From WHSW01 sp035296705 (GTDB lineage Bacteria > Actinomycetota > Thermoleophilia > Solirubrobacterales > 70-9): a DNA stretch of 64,000 nt. The stretch is from assembly GCA_035296705.1 (NCBI GenBank), contig DATHAL010000009.1:1-64000 (forward strand). Reading direction: 5' to 3'. This document shows positions 1 through 9,874 of the stretch, one piece after another. The notes beneath the pieces were generated by a model. It worked only from the letters and a program-made list of their open reading frames with translations, was not told the DNA's origin and did not search any database. Made by a program: the position numbers and the translations under genes. Every line of letters begins with the position of its first letter. Position 1 is the stretch's first letter.

Positions 1-138
<138 letters not shown>

Positions 139-450
139 AAGTGACTCGAGGGTTTCAATCGGCACCGGGGTCAACCGGCGCCGTTCCTCTGTCGAACGGA
201 AAGTCGTCACGTCTCATGCCACCGGCGTACACAGTGCCGGCGACGACATGACGGGGTTTGGCTGCCCGTCGACGGCATGACGCCGCGACGGGTCGGACCT
301 GTCGTTCCGAGGCTCGAGAGCCTCGGATCGCACGCTGCTCAGTTTTCAAAGACCGCTTCCCGAACCGCGGGGGACCCCCGCGGGCACGGGCGCCGTTTGA
401 GGGGCGACCAGCAAGTATATCCGCAGGCCGCCGGATCCGGAAGCCCTGCC
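139..450 (-). promoter_or_regulatory. rRNA operon promoter, leader and boxA
   Basis: This is the only gene-free stretch over 300 nt (139-531). On the minus strand a TATACT -10 box sits at 419-414, with a weak TTCCGG 17 nt upstream as a possible -35, giving a leader of roughly 270 nt. A boxA-like antitermination sequence, GGTCTTTGAAAACTGA, lies at 354-339. Two strong inverted repeats, at 365-383 (8-bp stem, 3-nt loop) and 307-326 (9-bp arms), flank it and could be RNase III processing or pause structures. Positions 451-531 show only GC-rich sequence between the tyrS stop and this promoter. Confidence 0.75.
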
Positions 451-531
451 GGGCCTACCGGGGCGCAGGAATGTAGCAGGCGGCCTTGCTTCGGGGAACC
501 GCCTGGCGCTCCTCCGCGAGGCGCGGGCCCT

Positions 532-1725
532 CTAGCCGCGCTCCAGGCGGCGATGACGGCGCTTGCCGACCTGAAGCACGGTGCCGTCCAGCCGCTCCAA
601 GGGCAGATCCAGTGCGTCCTCGGCGACCACCTCGCCATCGACCCTTACGGCCCCCTGCCGGATCAGCCGCCGCGCCTCGCTCGAGGAGATCTCGAACTCG
701 GCGGCGATCAGGGCCGGCAGGTGCACGTCCTCGCCATCGGCCACCACGAGTCGCGCCACCGGGACGTCGTCCGGGACCTCGTGGCGAACGTGGACGCTGT
801 CGAAGCGCGCCTCCGCCCGCTCCCCAGCACCATCTCCGTGGAAGCGGTCGGTCAGCCGGCGCGCGAGCTCGCGCTTGGCCTCGCCGGGATGGCGGCCCTC
901 GCCGAGCTCCTCGCCGAGCAGCAGGAGGTAGTACTCGCCCATGGCCGCGTCGGGGATGCTCATCAGCTTCCCGAACATCTCCTCAGGCGGCTCGTTGACG
1001 CCGACGTAGTTGTCGTAGGTCTTGCTCATCTTGCGCCGGCCGTCGGTGCCCGGGAGGATCGGCATCGTGAGGATCGACTGGGGCTGCTGCCCGTACGCGG
1101 TCTGTACGTCGCGACCGAAGAGCAGGTTGAACGTCTGGTCGGTCCCGCCGAACTCGATGTCGGACTCGATCGCGACCGAGTCGTAGCCCTGCAGCACCGG
1201 GTAGAGGAGCTCGAGGACGGAGATCGGCTTTGCCTCGTCCATCCGGCGGCCGAAATCCTCACGCTCGAGCAGGCGCGCGACGGTGAAGCGGCGGACGAGG
1301 TCGACGAGCTCGTCGCTCCCCATCGCCAGCCACTCGCTGTTTCGGCGCACCTCGGTCCGGCCGGGGTCCAGCACCGCGAAGGCCTGCGCCAGATAGGTCT
1401 GCGCGTTCGCCTCGACTTCGTCGGCCGAGAGCACCGGCCGGGTCGTGTCCCGCCCGCTCGGGTCGCCGACCCGCGCGGTGTAGTCGCCGATGATCAGCAC
1501 GACGGTATGGCCGGCGTCCTGGAAGGCACGCAGCCGAAGCAGCACGACGCAATGCCCGAGGTGGATGTCGGCACTCGTCGGATCGACCCCGAACTTGACC
1601 CGCAGCGGCCCGCCCTCGGCGAGCTGCTGACGGAGCCGCCCCTTTGGCAGCACGTCGACGGCGCCCGTCGTGAGCCGCGCCAGAACCTCGTCCTCGGGGC
1701 CTGCGTCGGCCTGCCGGTGAGCCAT
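532..1725 (-). CDS. tyrS: Tyrosyl-tRNA synthetase
   Basis: Class I synthetase that charges tRNA-Tyr in the cytoplasm; 397 residues, normal for the bacterial TyrS/TyrZ group. The Rossmann domain carries the HIGH-type motif HLGH at residues 55-58 and KMSK at 232-235. The last ~65 residues form an S4 RNA-binding domain (SSSEARRLIRQGAVRVDG). The ATG at 1725 is supported by a TAGCAT -10 box exactly 7 nt upstream, implying a leaderless mRNA. It lies upstream of the rRNA operon on the same strand, and a divergent penicillin-binding protein gene begins at 1868. Confidence 0.96.
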   Translation of the reverse strand: MAHRQADAGPEDEVLARLTTGAVDVLPKGRLRQQLAEGGPLRVKFGVDPTSADIHLGHCVVLLRLRAFQDAGHTVVLIIGDYTARVGDPSGRDTTRPVLSADEVEANAQTYLAQAFAVLDPGRTEVRRNSEWLAMGSDELVDLVRRFTVARLLEREDFGRRMDEAKPISVLELLYPVLQGYDSVAIESDIEFGGTDQTFNLLFGRDVQTAYGQQPQSILTMPILPGTDGRRKMSKTYDNYVGVNEPPEEMFGKLMSIPDAAMGEYYLLLLGEELGEGRHPGEAKRELARRLTDRFHGDGAGERAEARFDSVHVRHEVPDDVPVARLVVADGEDVHLPALIAAEFEISSSEARRLIRQGAVRVDGEVVAEDALDLPLERLDGTVLQVGKRRHRRLERG

Positions 1726-1732
1726 CGGGCCA

Positions 1733-1738
1733 ATGCTA
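1733..1738 (-). promoter_or_regulatory. -10 box of tyrS (leaderless)
   Basis: TAGCAT ends 7 nt before the tyrS ATG, so transcription should begin at or next to the A of the start codon. No Shine-Dalgarno is present. The same geometry recurs at several genes in this window. Confidence 0.6.
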
Positions 1739-1867
1739 GACTCACCGGCCGGCTCTCAGGGGCGTTGGAACGCCCCGCAAAGGGGTGACCACACGCACCG
1801 TCGCCGGGCGCTCTTTCCGGCTGGGCCACCGCGGCGGGACACGGCGTCCCACGTCGCACTCTGAGAC

Positions 1868-4381
1868 ATGGACTCAGGATCCGAACACGAACACGTGAGC
1901 GGCCAGCGCGAGGCGTCCGGTCCCCGGACCGAGGACCAGGTCGACGACCACGCCACGCAGCAGCCGCAGGACGCAAACGGTGCCGGTGCCGCACCCGGCC
2001 GCGCGAAGCGTCGCAGCGCCGCGGCTCAGTCGAACGGCAGTGGCGGGCGCAATCTGCTCCGGAGGCGCGACCGAAGGCTCGTGCCGCTCCCGGGCTCGGG
2101 CCAGCCGCCCGACAAGCCGAAGCGCCCGCGGCTGCGAAAGCTCCGGATCGCGGTCGTCATCCTCGGACTCTCGATCCTCGCCTTCGTCTCCTGGATCTTC
2201 GGGATCATGATGGCCGTCGCCCAGGACCTGCCCTCGCTCGAGAACCGCGAGCAGTACAGCCGCGCCCACAACTCGGTCGTCTACGACCAGTACGGCCAGA
2301 AGCTCGCGACGCTGACCAACAACGCCGGTCGCATCCTGCTCGACAGCGAGCAGATCGCGCCGGTGATGAAGGACGCGGTCGTCGCGATCGAGGATCAGCG
2401 CTTCTACGAGCACCGTGGCGTCGACTTCCAGGGCATCGCCCGCGCCGTGTGGGCCGACATCGCCTCGGGCTCCGCGGCGCAGGGTGCCTCGACGATCACC
2501 CAGCAGTTCGTCAAGAACGCGCTCGCCGCACAGAACAGCCGGACGGTGTTCCAGAAGCTCCGCGAGGCGGCGCTCGCCTACCACCTCGAGCGCCAGTGGC
2601 CCAAGGACAAGATCCTCACCGAGTACCTCAACGAGATCTACTTCGGCGAGGGCGCGACGGGCGTCGAGGCGGCCGCCAAGACCTACTTCGGCTACAACCA
2701 TCCCGGCTGCGGCACGAGCGAGGGCGACAGCCCGTGCGCCTCCCAGCTCCTGCCCTGGGAGGCCGCGACGCTGGCCGGGATCATCTCATCGCCGAGCGCG
2801 TACTCGCCGCGGAACTTCCCCGAGAACGCGCTCGCGCGGCGAAATCAGGTGCTCCAGAACATGGCCGACGTCGGCTACATCACGCCCGAGGAGTACACGG
2901 AGTACAGCCAGGAGCCGCTCCCGAAGCCGAGCCAGATCGAGCCGCCCGCCGAGAACTCGGCAGCGCCGTACTTCACCTCATGGCTGCGCCAGCAGCTCGT
3001 CGACCGCTACGGCGCTGGTGAGGCCTTCGGCGGCGGGCTCCAGATCAAGTCGACGCTCGACCTCGCCCTCCAGCAGCGGGTCGAGGACATCACGGCCTCG
3101 ACGCTCGCCGGGATCCCGCCGACCGCCTCCATCGCCGTGCTCGACAACGACACGGCCGGGGTGCTCGCGATGGTCGGTGGTCCCGACTACCAGAACGCAC
3201 CCTTCAACCTGGCGACCAACGGCCATCGCCAGCCCGGCTCCTCGTTCAAGCCCTTCACGCTGATCACTGCGCTCGAGCAGGGCCGATCGCCGGACGAGGT
3301 CTTCGCCTCGGCGCCTCAGCAGATCCCGTTCAAGGTCAAGCTGCCGAAGAAGAACGGCAACGGCTACAAGATCCTGCCCGACCTCTTCGAGGTCTCAAAC
3401 TACGAGGACTCCTATCTGGGCTCCGCCTCGATCCAGACGGCGACCACGTACTCGGACAACTCGGTCTACTCGCAGCTCGGTACCCAGGTCGGGGTCGAAA
3501 ACGTCGCCGAGACCGCGCACAAGCTCGGGATCGAGACCGATCTGAGGAGCCCGGACGCCCGGTACTCCGTCAACGGCGGACCATGGCAGCCCTACAACCC
3601 GGCTCTCATCCTCGGTGGCCTTACGACCGGCGTCAACACGCTCGAGAGGGCGCATGCCTACAACACCGTCGAGGAGGACGGGCGCCGGATCTCGGGCTCG
3701 ATGGGGGCCGGCCCCGGTCGTCCGGTCGGCGTCCTCGACGTCACCGACGGCGGCGACTGCGTCGAGAACGGCGGCACGGACTGCTACCAGGAGGGCGATC
3801 CGGTCCCGGATCAGACGGGGTCCAACGGCGTCAACAGGGTGATCGCCAAGCCGGTGCTGGACCCCGGCGTAGCGCAGACGGCGAAGTCGATCCTGACCAT
3901 GGTGGTCACCTCGGGCACCGGCGAGCAGGCGCAGACCGGGGAGCCGACCTGGGGCAAGACCGGCACCACCGACGACAACGGCGACGCCTGGTTCTGCGGC
4001 GCGACACCGAAGATCACCGCCTGCGTCTGGGTCGGCTATCCGGACGAGGTGAAGCCGATGGAGACGGAGTTCGCGGGCGGCCCGGTCGACGGCGGCACCT
4101 TCCCGGCGCTGATCTTCGCTCAGATCGTGAACGCCTACGAGGAGCTCGAAAGCGAGCGCCACGTCAACGACGACGTCGAATCCGACGAGACCACGGATAC
4201 CTCGAGCGACACCTACGCGCCGCCGGTCACCACGACCGAGGAGAGCGTCGCGCCGGCGACCCCCGAGGCCGACACGAGCTCGGCGCCGGCGCCCGCCGAC
4301 AGCAGCTCCGCGGAGCCCGCGCCCAGCACGGACGGGGGCGGCACCGCCGCGCCGACCGGCGGCGGCGTCGCGCCGGGCTGA
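1868..4381 (+). CDS. Class A penicillin-binding protein (bifunctional transglycosylase/transpeptidase)
   Basis: Builds and crosslinks peptidoglycan on the outer face of the membrane; 837 residues. The N-terminal ~90 residues are a charged cytoplasmic tail, followed by one membrane segment at about 94-117. The GT51 glycosyltransferase domain shows EDQRFYEHRGVDF, ASTITQQF and LNEIYFGEGATGVEAAAKTYFG. The transpeptidase domain has SxxK (S458-K461, in PGSSFKPF), an SDNS SxN-type motif and GKTGTTDD as the KTG box. The last ~80 residues are a Ser/Thr/Pro/Ala-rich tail, usual in actinobacterial PBP1 proteins. Convergent with the glycosylase gene, 7 nt apart. Confidence 0.95.
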   Translation: MDSGSEHEHVSGQREASGPRTEDQVDDHATQQPQDANGAGAAPGRAKRRSAAAQSNGSGGRNLLRRRDRRLVPLPGSGQPPDKPKRPRLRKLRIAVVILGLSILAFVSWIFGIMMAVAQDLPSLENREQYSRAHNSVVYDQYGQKLATLTNNAGRILLDSEQIAPVMKDAVVAIEDQRFYEHRGVDFQGIARAVWADIASGSAAQGASTITQQFVKNALAAQNSRTVFQKLREAALAYHLERQWPKDKILTEYLNEIYFGEGATGVEAAAKTYFGYNHPGCGTSEGDSPCASQLLPWEAATLAGIISSPSAYSPRNFPENALARRNQVLQNMADVGYITPEEYTEYSQEPLPKPSQIEPPAENSAAPYFTSWLRQQLVDRYGAGEAFGGGLQIKSTLDLALQQRVEDITASTLAGIPPTASIAVLDNDTAGVLAMVGGPDYQNAPFNLATNGHRQPGSSFKPFTLITALEQGRSPDEVFASAPQQIPFKVKLPKKNGNGYKILPDLFEVSNYEDSYLGSASIQTATTYSDNSVYSQLGTQVGVENVAETAHKLGIETDLRSPDARYSVNGGPWQPYNPALILGGLTTGVNTLERAHAYNTVEEDGRRISGSMGAGPGRPVGVLDVTDGGDCVENGGTDCYQEGDPVPDQTGSNGVNRVIAKPVLDPGVAQTAKSILTMVVTSGTGEQAQTGEPTWGKTGTTDDNGDAWFCGATPKITACVWVGYPDEVKPMETEFAGGPVDGGTFPALIFAQIVNAYEELESERHVNDDVESDETTDTSSDTYAPPVTTTEESVAPATPEADTSSAPAPADSSSAEPAPSTDGGGTAAPTGGGVAPG

Positions 4382-4388
4382 GCCTGTC

Positions 4389-4970
4389 TCAGGCCGCCAG
4401 CGGCAGCGGCCGCGAGAGATGATCGCTGCCGACGGCGCAGAAGCGCCACGGCAGCTCGGTCGCCTTCGTGATCCCGATCCGGGGCCCGACACCGACCTCG
4501 ACGTCACGCCAGCGTCCCGACCTCGGCAGAATCGCGAACGGCTCCCGCGTGAGCGGCGCGCCGTTGGTCTCCAGCCCGATGCCGAGCGACTCGGTCAGCT
4601 TGCCCGGCCCGGAGCAGAGCTCGCGGTCCGTGGCGCGGCCGCGCCGCATCCGCATCTCCTCCACCCCGACGGTCGGCTCGAGCGCGCGGATCAAGACCGC
4701 CGCCGCGCTCCCCTCCGGCTCGGCGACCGCGTTCAGGAGACTGTGGATGCCGTAGGAGAGGTAGACGTAGGCGCGGCCCGGTGGCCCGAACAGGATGGAG
4801 GTCCGCGGGGTGAGGCCGACGTACGCGTGGCAGGCGGGATCGTCGCGCTCGTAGCTCTCGGTCTCCACGATCACACCGCCGACGCCTCGAAAGCGAAGCT
4901 CACAGCCGACGAGGTCTCGTGCCACCTCGTGCACGGAGCGCGCGAAGAAGGACTCATCGAGCGGCCTCAT
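4389..4970 (-). CDS. DNA-3-methyladenine glycosylase (AAG/MPG family)
   Basis: Removes alkylated purines in base excision repair; 193 residues, normal for the bacterial MPG family. Hallmarks are the catalytic region VETESYERDDPACHA, then GPPGRAYVYLSYGIHSLLN and CSGPGKLTESLGI. The ATG at 4970 overlaps the argH stop (ATGA) and leaves the conserved N-terminus starting at MRPLDESFF; a longer frame reaches 5072, but the extra residues are low-complexity Arg-rich sequence inside argH. It is the last gene of the long minus-strand run and is probably translationally coupled to argH. Confidence 0.93.
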   Translation of the reverse strand: MRPLDESFFARSVHEVARDLVGCELRFRGVGGVIVETESYERDDPACHAYVGLTPRTSILFGPPGRAYVYLSYGIHSLLNAVAEPEGSAAAVLIRALEPTVGVEEMRMRRGRATDRELCSGPGKLTESLGIGLETNGAPLTREPFAILPRSGRWRDVEVGVGPRIGITKATELPWRFCAVGSDHLSRPLPLAA

Positions 4971-6343
4971 GGCGCCGCCCTCACGGCGTCCAGGGCCCGG
5001 CGCGCGGCGGCGAGCTGGGCGGCGAGCGGCTGCGCTCCGGTGCCGCCGGCGGACACCTTCGAGTCGATCCACGCGCCCTCGGCCAGCACCTCGTAGTACT
5101 CCTCGTCGAGGAGTACCGAGTGCCTCCTGAGCTCCTCCCGCGAGAGCTGCGACAGGGTCCGGTCCGATTCGATCGCAGTCCGGACCAGCCCGCCCACGAC
5201 ACCGTGCGCCTCGCGAAACGGCATCCCCCTGCGGACCAGGAGGTCGGCGACGTCGGTCGCGGCGACCATCTCGTCGGCGGCCGCGGCGGCCATCCGCTCG
5301 CGGTCGAACCGCAGACCGGCGAGCATCCGCTCCGCCGCCTCCAGCGAAACTTCGAGCGTGTCGACGGCGTCGAAGAGCGCCTCCTTGTCCTCCTGGAGAT
5401 CCTTCGAGTAGGCGAGCGGGAGCGCGTGGAGGACGCCGAACAGGGTCGCCAGCGCGGCCGCGACCCGCGGCGACTTGGCCCGCAGGAGCTCCGCCGCGTC
5501 CGGGTTCTTCTTCTGCGGCATGATGCTCGACCCCGACGAGAACTCGTCCGCGGGCTCGCAGAACCCGAACTCCTGGCTCGACCAGATCACGATCTCAGAG
5601 CCGAGCCGCGAGAGGTGCGTCGCGCAGACGCTCGCCGCATAGAGGTAGTCGAGCGCGAAGTCCCGGTTCGAGACCGCGTCGATGGAGTTCGGCGCCGGGC
5701 GCTCGAAGCCGAGCTCGGCGGCCGTCGCGTCGCGATCCAGGCTCCAGTTGAGACCGGCGAGCGCTCCGGAGCCGAGCGGCATCGGCATCGTCGAGCGGGC
5801 CGCGAACCCGAACCGGACGGCGTCACGCTCGAGCATCCAAAGGTACGCGAGCAGGTGATGTCCGAGGTAGACGGGCTGCGCGCGCTGCAGATGGGTGTAG
5901 CCCGGCATCCGCCAGTCGCGGTGTGACTCGGCGAGTTCGAGCAGGCGCGCCATCAGGTTCGCGACGAGCTCGTCCGCCCGTTGCGCGTGCGCGCGGACGT
6001 AGAGCGCCAGGTCGGTCGCGACCTGGTCGTTCCGGGACCGGCCGGTGTGGAGCTTGCCTCCGAGCGGCCCGATCAGCTCGGTCAGGCGCCGCTCGATCGC
6101 CATGTGGATGTCCTCGTCATCGGGGCGGAACTCGAACTCGTCCCGGTTGAGCTCGGCGGCGACCATGAGCAGGCCCTCGTCGAGCTTCATCTGCTCCTCC
6201 TCGCTGATCACCCCCGCCCGTTCGAGGGTGGTGGCGTGGGCGCGCGAGCCCTGGACGTCCTCGCGCCAGAGTCGCCGGTCGAAGTCGATCGACGTGTTGA
6301 TGCGCTCGAAGAGCGGGTCCTTGCCGTCCTGTAGCCGAGCCAT
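4967..6343 (-). CDS. argH: Argininosuccinate lyase
   Basis: Final step of arginine synthesis: argininosuccinate to arginine and fumarate. 458 residues, the usual length. The fumarase/aspartase superfamily signature GSSIMPQKKNPD is present, as are TGRSRNDQVATD and MPGYTHLQRAQP. No other arginine gene is in the window. A TATAGT box at 6359-6354, 10 nt before the ATG, may be an own promoter overlapping the stop codon of the HD gene, so argH may be expressed both from the run and from its own start site. Confidence 0.96.
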   Translation of the reverse strand: MARLQDGKDPLFERINTSIDFDRRLWREDVQGSRAHATTLERAGVISEEEQMKLDEGLLMVAAELNRDEFEFRPDDEDIHMAIERRLTELIGPLGGKLHTGRSRNDQVATDLALYVRAHAQRADELVANLMARLLELAESHRDWRMPGYTHLQRAQPVYLGHHLLAYLWMLERDAVRFGFAARSTMPMPLGSGALAGLNWSLDRDATAAELGFERPAPNSIDAVSNRDFALDYLYAASVCATHLSRLGSEIVIWSSQEFGFCEPADEFSSGSSIMPQKKNPDAAELLRAKSPRVAAALATLFGVLHALPLAYSKDLQEDKEALFDAVDTLEVSLEAAERMLAGLRFDRERMAAAAADEMVAATDVADLLVRRGMPFREAHGVVGGLVRTAIESDRTLSQLSREELRRHSVLLDEEYYEVLAEGAWIDSKVSAGGTGAQPLAAQLAAARRALDAVRAAP

Positions 6344-6354
6344 TTGGCGGCTGA

Positions 6355-6942
6355 CTATAGGCCGGACCGGCGGCGTGACTCGCGCTTGAAGATCCGCGGC
6401 AGCGTCGCGGGACGGTCGCGCAGCGCTCGAAGGAGCAGGCGGCCGATCTCTCGGTAGAAGCCTGTCCGCGGGACGGCGGCGAACGTAGCGCGGATCTCTT
6501 CACGGCTGAGGCCGTTCCGCCTGAGGCCGCCGCTCACCTCGATCTGGTCGGCGAGCCGCAGGAGCTCGACCTCCGTGCCCCGCTCCCACTGTGGGCGGCG
6601 CGCGTGGTGGTAGGCGCAGGCGTCGGCGCAAAGCCGCGCTCGTTCGAGCGGCGCGCTCACCTCGGCGAACATCTGTGCGGCCAGCTCGCCGCTCTCATCG
6701 GTGTAGACGCCGCCGCGTGAGACGGAGGGGTAGATCCCGATGTCGTGGACAAATGCGGCGCAGAGGGCGACCTCGCGATCGATGTCGGCGCCGCGGCGCG
6801 CGGCCAGGCGCTCGATCAGCAAGAAGCAGCGCGTCCCGTGTCGCTCCATCGGCCCATCGACGTCGTCGCTCGCCCGCCGCACTTCGTCGAGGCAGCGACG
6901 CTCGAGCGCGGTTCGCGCGAGCTCCTGCGCCGCAGCCGCCAT
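6355..6942 (-). CDS. HD-domain protein (putative metal-dependent phosphohydrolase)
   Basis: 195 residues. An HD domain is seen from H35 (MERHGTRCFLLIERLAA), the pair FVHDIG near residue 70 and a later YHH (ACAYHHARRPQWE), matching the His-Asp metal ligands of the superfamily; the substrate cannot be inferred. The ATG overlaps the stop of the DegT aminotransferase (TGATG), implying coupling. Two independent genes transcribed together is the simplest reading. A link to nucleotide or sugar turnover is speculative. Confidence 0.8.
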   Translation of the reverse strand: MAAAAQELARTALERRCLDEVRRASDDVDGPMERHGTRCFLLIERLAARRGADIDREVALCAAFVHDIGIYPSVSRGGVYTDESGELAAQMFAEVSAPLERARLCADACAYHHARRPQWERGTEVELLRLADQIEVSGGLRRNGLSREEIRATFAAVPRTGFYREIGRLLLRALRDRPATLPRIFKRESRRRSGL

Positions 6943-8108
6943 CAGCGCCAGTCGCCGCGCAGCGCCTCGGCGATCGCCTCGCAGACGCGGTCGACCTGAC
7001 GCTCGGAGATCCCCGGGAAGAACGGCAGCGCGAGGAGTCTCTCCGACGCATCCTCGGCGACCGGGAACTGCCCCGGCCGATGACCGAATCGCTCGCGGTA
7101 ATGCGGCATCAGGTGGATCGCGGGCATGTAGCCCTTAGCCTCGACACCGCGCTGGGCCAGGTCGGCGACGACCGCGTCGCGATCGGCGCCCCGGGGCAGC
7201 CGGACCGCGTAGATGAACCAGCTTCGCCGCTCGCCGCCGCGATCCGCCGACGGGAGCACCAGGCCGGCCGGGTCGCCGTCGCCGGCGGGCGCGCCGTAGT
7301 CGAGTGCCGCAAGCCGTTCCGTGTAGAGCTCGGCAACGCGGGTGCGGGCGGCGAGGAGATCGTCGAGACGCTCGAGCTGCGCGACGCCGAGCGCCGCCTG
7401 AAGCTCGGTCATCCGGTAGTTGAAGCCGAGGCGGTCGTGGTCGACCCAGCTCATGTCGGGCGCGCGCCCCTGGTTTCGCTCGCTGCGAAAGCGGGCGGTG
7501 AGGCTCGCGTCGGGGGCGGTGAGCATCCCGCCCTCCCCGGTCGTGAGCTGCTTGTTCGCGTAGAAGGCGAAGCTCGCGATGTGGGAGCGCGCTCCCACGG
7601 CAATGCCGTCCGAGTCGACCGCGCCGAGCGCCTCGCAGGCGTCCTCGAGCAGGCCGAGCCCGGCGCCCTCGGCGAGCCGCGCGAGCGCTGGCAGCGCAGC
7701 CGGGTAGCCGAGGATGTCGACGGGCAGGATCCCGGCCGTCCCCTCGCCCACCGCCGCCTCCGTTGCGGCCGGGTCGAGGTTGAGGGTCACCGGATCGACG
7801 TCGCAGAAGACCGGCGTCGCCCTCTCGTAGAGCAGGCAGTTCGCGGAGGCGACGAAGCTGAACGGGGAGGTGATCACCTCGTCTCCCTCGCCCCAGCCAA
7901 GCGCGCGGACCCCGAGGTGGAGGGCCGCCGTCCCCGAGGAGACCGCGACCGCCTCCGGGATGCCGAGGCGAGCCGCAAGCTCGCGTTCGAAGTGCTCCAG
8001 CATCGGCCCGAGCGACAGGCGCCCGGAGCCGAGCGCCTCGAGCACGAGCTCCCGTTCGCGCTCCCCCAGATCAGGGCGCGCGAGCGGTATGCGCTCGGGC
8101 GGCGTCAA
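6942..8108 (-). CDS. DegT/DnrJ/EryC1/StrS family aminotransferase
   Basis: PLP-dependent sugar aminotransferase family; 388 residues from the TTG at 8108, which overlaps the cimA stop (TTGA). The frame is open to 8237, but that part lies inside cimA and is not conserved-looking. PLP contacts include SSGTAALHLGVRALGWG, ILPVDILGYPA and LLEDACEALGA. The Schiff-base Lys is in SFAFYANKQLTTGEGGML. Such enzymes usually make amino sugars of nucleotide-activated precursors. No other amino-sugar gene is nearby, so its substrate here is unknown, and its place after cimA probably reflects operon packing. Confidence 0.88.
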   Translation of the reverse strand: MTPPERIPLARPDLGERERELVLEALGSGRLSLGPMLEHFERELAARLGIPEAVAVSSGTAALHLGVRALGWGEGDEVITSPFSFVASANCLLYERATPVFCDVDPVTLNLDPAATEAAVGEGTAGILPVDILGYPAALPALARLAEGAGLGLLEDACEALGAVDSDGIAVGARSHIASFAFYANKQLTTGEGGMLTAPDASLTARFRSERNQGRAPDMSWVDHDRLGFNYRMTELQAALGVAQLERLDDLLAARTRVAELYTERLAALDYGAPAGDGDPAGLVLPSADRGGERRSWFIYAVRLPRGADRDAVVADLAQRGVEAKGYMPAIHLMPHYRERFGHRPGQFPVAEDASERLLALPFFPGISERQVDRVCEAIAEALRGDWR

Positions 8109-9748
8109 TCCCGTCCCGGCACAAGCCCCGACAGGCCCGGACGCGAAGCGAAGGACGTGGCGGGAATTTGTTCGGAGGCGGTGGCGGGCATCCGGTCCTG
8201 GAACGCGTACTCGAGCGAGTCGACCAGCGCCTCCCACGAGGCCTCGATGATGTTCTCCGAGACACCGATCGAGCCCCAGGAGCCCTGGCCGTCGGACGCG
8301 TCGAGCAGGACGCGCGTGACGGCGCCGGTCCCGTGGTGGGAGTCCAGGATGCGGACCTTGTAATCGACCAGCTCGATGTCGGCGAGGTGCGGGTGCAGCT
8401 CGCCGATCGCCTCGCGCAGCGCCCGGTCGAGGGCGTTCACCGGCCCGTTTCCCTCCGCGGTGCGCACGTAGCGGCGCCCATCGACCCAGATCTTGATCGT
8501 CGCCTCGGTCTCGACCTGGCCGTCGGCGCGCTTCTCGGTGATCACCCCGAAGCTTTCCAGCCGGAAGAGCGGCTGGTACTCGCCCGCCTCGCGGCGCAGC
8601 AGGAGCTCGAAGGAGGCGTCGGCGGCCTCGTAGTGGTAGCCGCGGTGCTCACGCTCCTTGATCCGCTCTACGGAGCGCTTCGCGGCGTCGGCGTCGAGGT
8701 CGATCCCGGCACCCTCGGCCCGCGACAGGACCGAGCCCTTGCCGGAGAGCTCGGAGATCAGCACGTCGCGGCTATTTCCGACGAGCTTCGGGTCCATGTG
8801 CTCGAACGTCCGCGCGTCGGCCTGCACGCCGGCGACGTGCATCCCGCCCTTGTGGGCGAACGCGTTCCGCCCGACGTAGGCCTGGTCGGCGTTCGGGATC
8901 GTGTTGGTGAGCTCGTCGATGAAGTGCGCCGTCTCGGTGAGCAGCCGGAGCCGGTCCTGGGGTACGCACTCGTGGCCGAGCTTGAGCTGAAGCGCGGGCA
9001 GGATCGAGACCAGGTTCGCGTTGCCGCATCGCTCGCCATAGCCGTTGATCGTTCCCTGGACCATCCCGGCGCCGAGCCGCACCGCCGCGAGCGAGTTCGC
9101 CACCCCGCACTCCGCGTCGTTGTGGGCGTGGATCCCCACCTGGACGCGCTCGCCGAGCTCGGCGACGACCGTGGCCGTCGCCTCTGCGACCTCGTGCGGA
9201 AGGCTGGAGCCGTTCGTGTCGCAGAGCGTGACATTGAAGGCGCCCGCGGCGGCCGCCGCCCGCAGGCACTCGAGCGCGTACCCGGGGTCGTCGCGCCAGG
9301 CGTCGAAGAAGTGCTCGGCGTCGTAGACGACGTCCTTGCCCTCCGCGCGCGCGTAGTTCACCGAGTCGACGATCATCGCCAGGTTCTCCTCGCGCGAGAC
9401 CTTGGTCACCTTGTCGAGGTGAAGTCCCCAGGTCTTGCCGACGAAGGTGACGACCGGCGCAGCGCAACCCACGAGGTCGCGCAGCGCCGGGTCCTCCTCG
9501 GCGGCGATCCCGCGCCGTCGGGTCATCCCGAAGGCGCAGATTCGCGTCCGCTCGAGGTGGATGTCCGCGAGCAGCCGGAAGAGCTCGGCCTCCTTCGGGT
9601 TCGAGCTCGGGAAGCCGGCCTCGACGTAGCCGACGCCGAGCCGGTCGAGCACCTGGACGACGCGGACCTTCTCGGCGGCCGAGAGCGACATGCCCTGGCC
9701 CTGCATGCCGTCGCGGAGGGTCGTGTCGTAGAGGTCTACCTGGGTCAC
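8105..9748 (-). CDS. cimA: (R)-citramalate synthase
   Basis: Condenses pyruvate and acetyl-CoA to citramalate, the threonine-independent entry to isoleucine. 547 residues, longer than leuA-type cores and typical of the CimA branch. N-terminal DRE-TIM barrel: YDTTLRDGMQGQGM, EAGFPSSNP, AHNDAECGVANSLAA and GTINGYGERCGNANL. The C-terminal LeuA dimerisation/allosteric domain ends with DGQGSWGSIGVSENI. GTG start at 9748 with GGAAAGG about 7 nt upstream. Sits with leuABCD and ilvE; the leuCDB products can process citramalate onward, so this supplies Ile and shared intermediates. Confidence 0.93.
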   Translation of the reverse strand: MTQVDLYDTTLRDGMQGQGMSLSAAEKVRVVQVLDRLGVGYVEAGFPSSNPKEAELFRLLADIHLERTRICAFGMTRRRGIAAEEDPALRDLVGCAAPVVTFVGKTWGLHLDKVTKVSREENLAMIVDSVNYARAEGKDVVYDAEHFFDAWRDDPGYALECLRAAAAAGAFNVTLCDTNGSSLPHEVAEATATVVAELGERVQVGIHAHNDAECGVANSLAAVRLGAGMVQGTINGYGERCGNANLVSILPALQLKLGHECVPQDRLRLLTETAHFIDELTNTIPNADQAYVGRNAFAHKGGMHVAGVQADARTFEHMDPKLVGNSRDVLISELSGKGSVLSRAEGAGIDLDADAAKRSVERIKEREHRGYHYEAADASFELLLRREAGEYQPLFRLESFGVITEKRADGQVETEATIKIWVDGRRYVRTAEGNGPVNALDRALREAIGELHPHLADIELVDYKVRILDSHHGTGAVTRVLLDASDGQGSWGSIGVSENIIEASWEALVDSLEYAFQDRMPATASEQIPATSFASRPGLSGLVPGRD

Positions 9749-9874
9749 TTGATGCCTTTCCGGTGGGGTTTCGAGGTGCGAGCGAGGTGATGCGCGGCCG
9801 GCGCCGCGCGGCCGCGAGCCGCTAGGCGGTCGCAGCGCTCCTAATTCGCTCGATGACCCCGAACCTCGGCATCT

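Noticed and set aside
277..1788. 503-codon plus-strand frame opposite tyrS
   Set aside because: Antisense shadow; the minus strand has HLGH and KMSK at proper spacing, and the frame runs into the rRNA leader.
9822..9872. 16-codon frame after ilvE (begins MPRFGVIERI), considered as a leader peptide for a downstream gene
   Set aside because: No Shine-Dalgarno, no enrichment of regulatory amino acids, and it is preceded by ilvE without a promoter of its own; too little to call.
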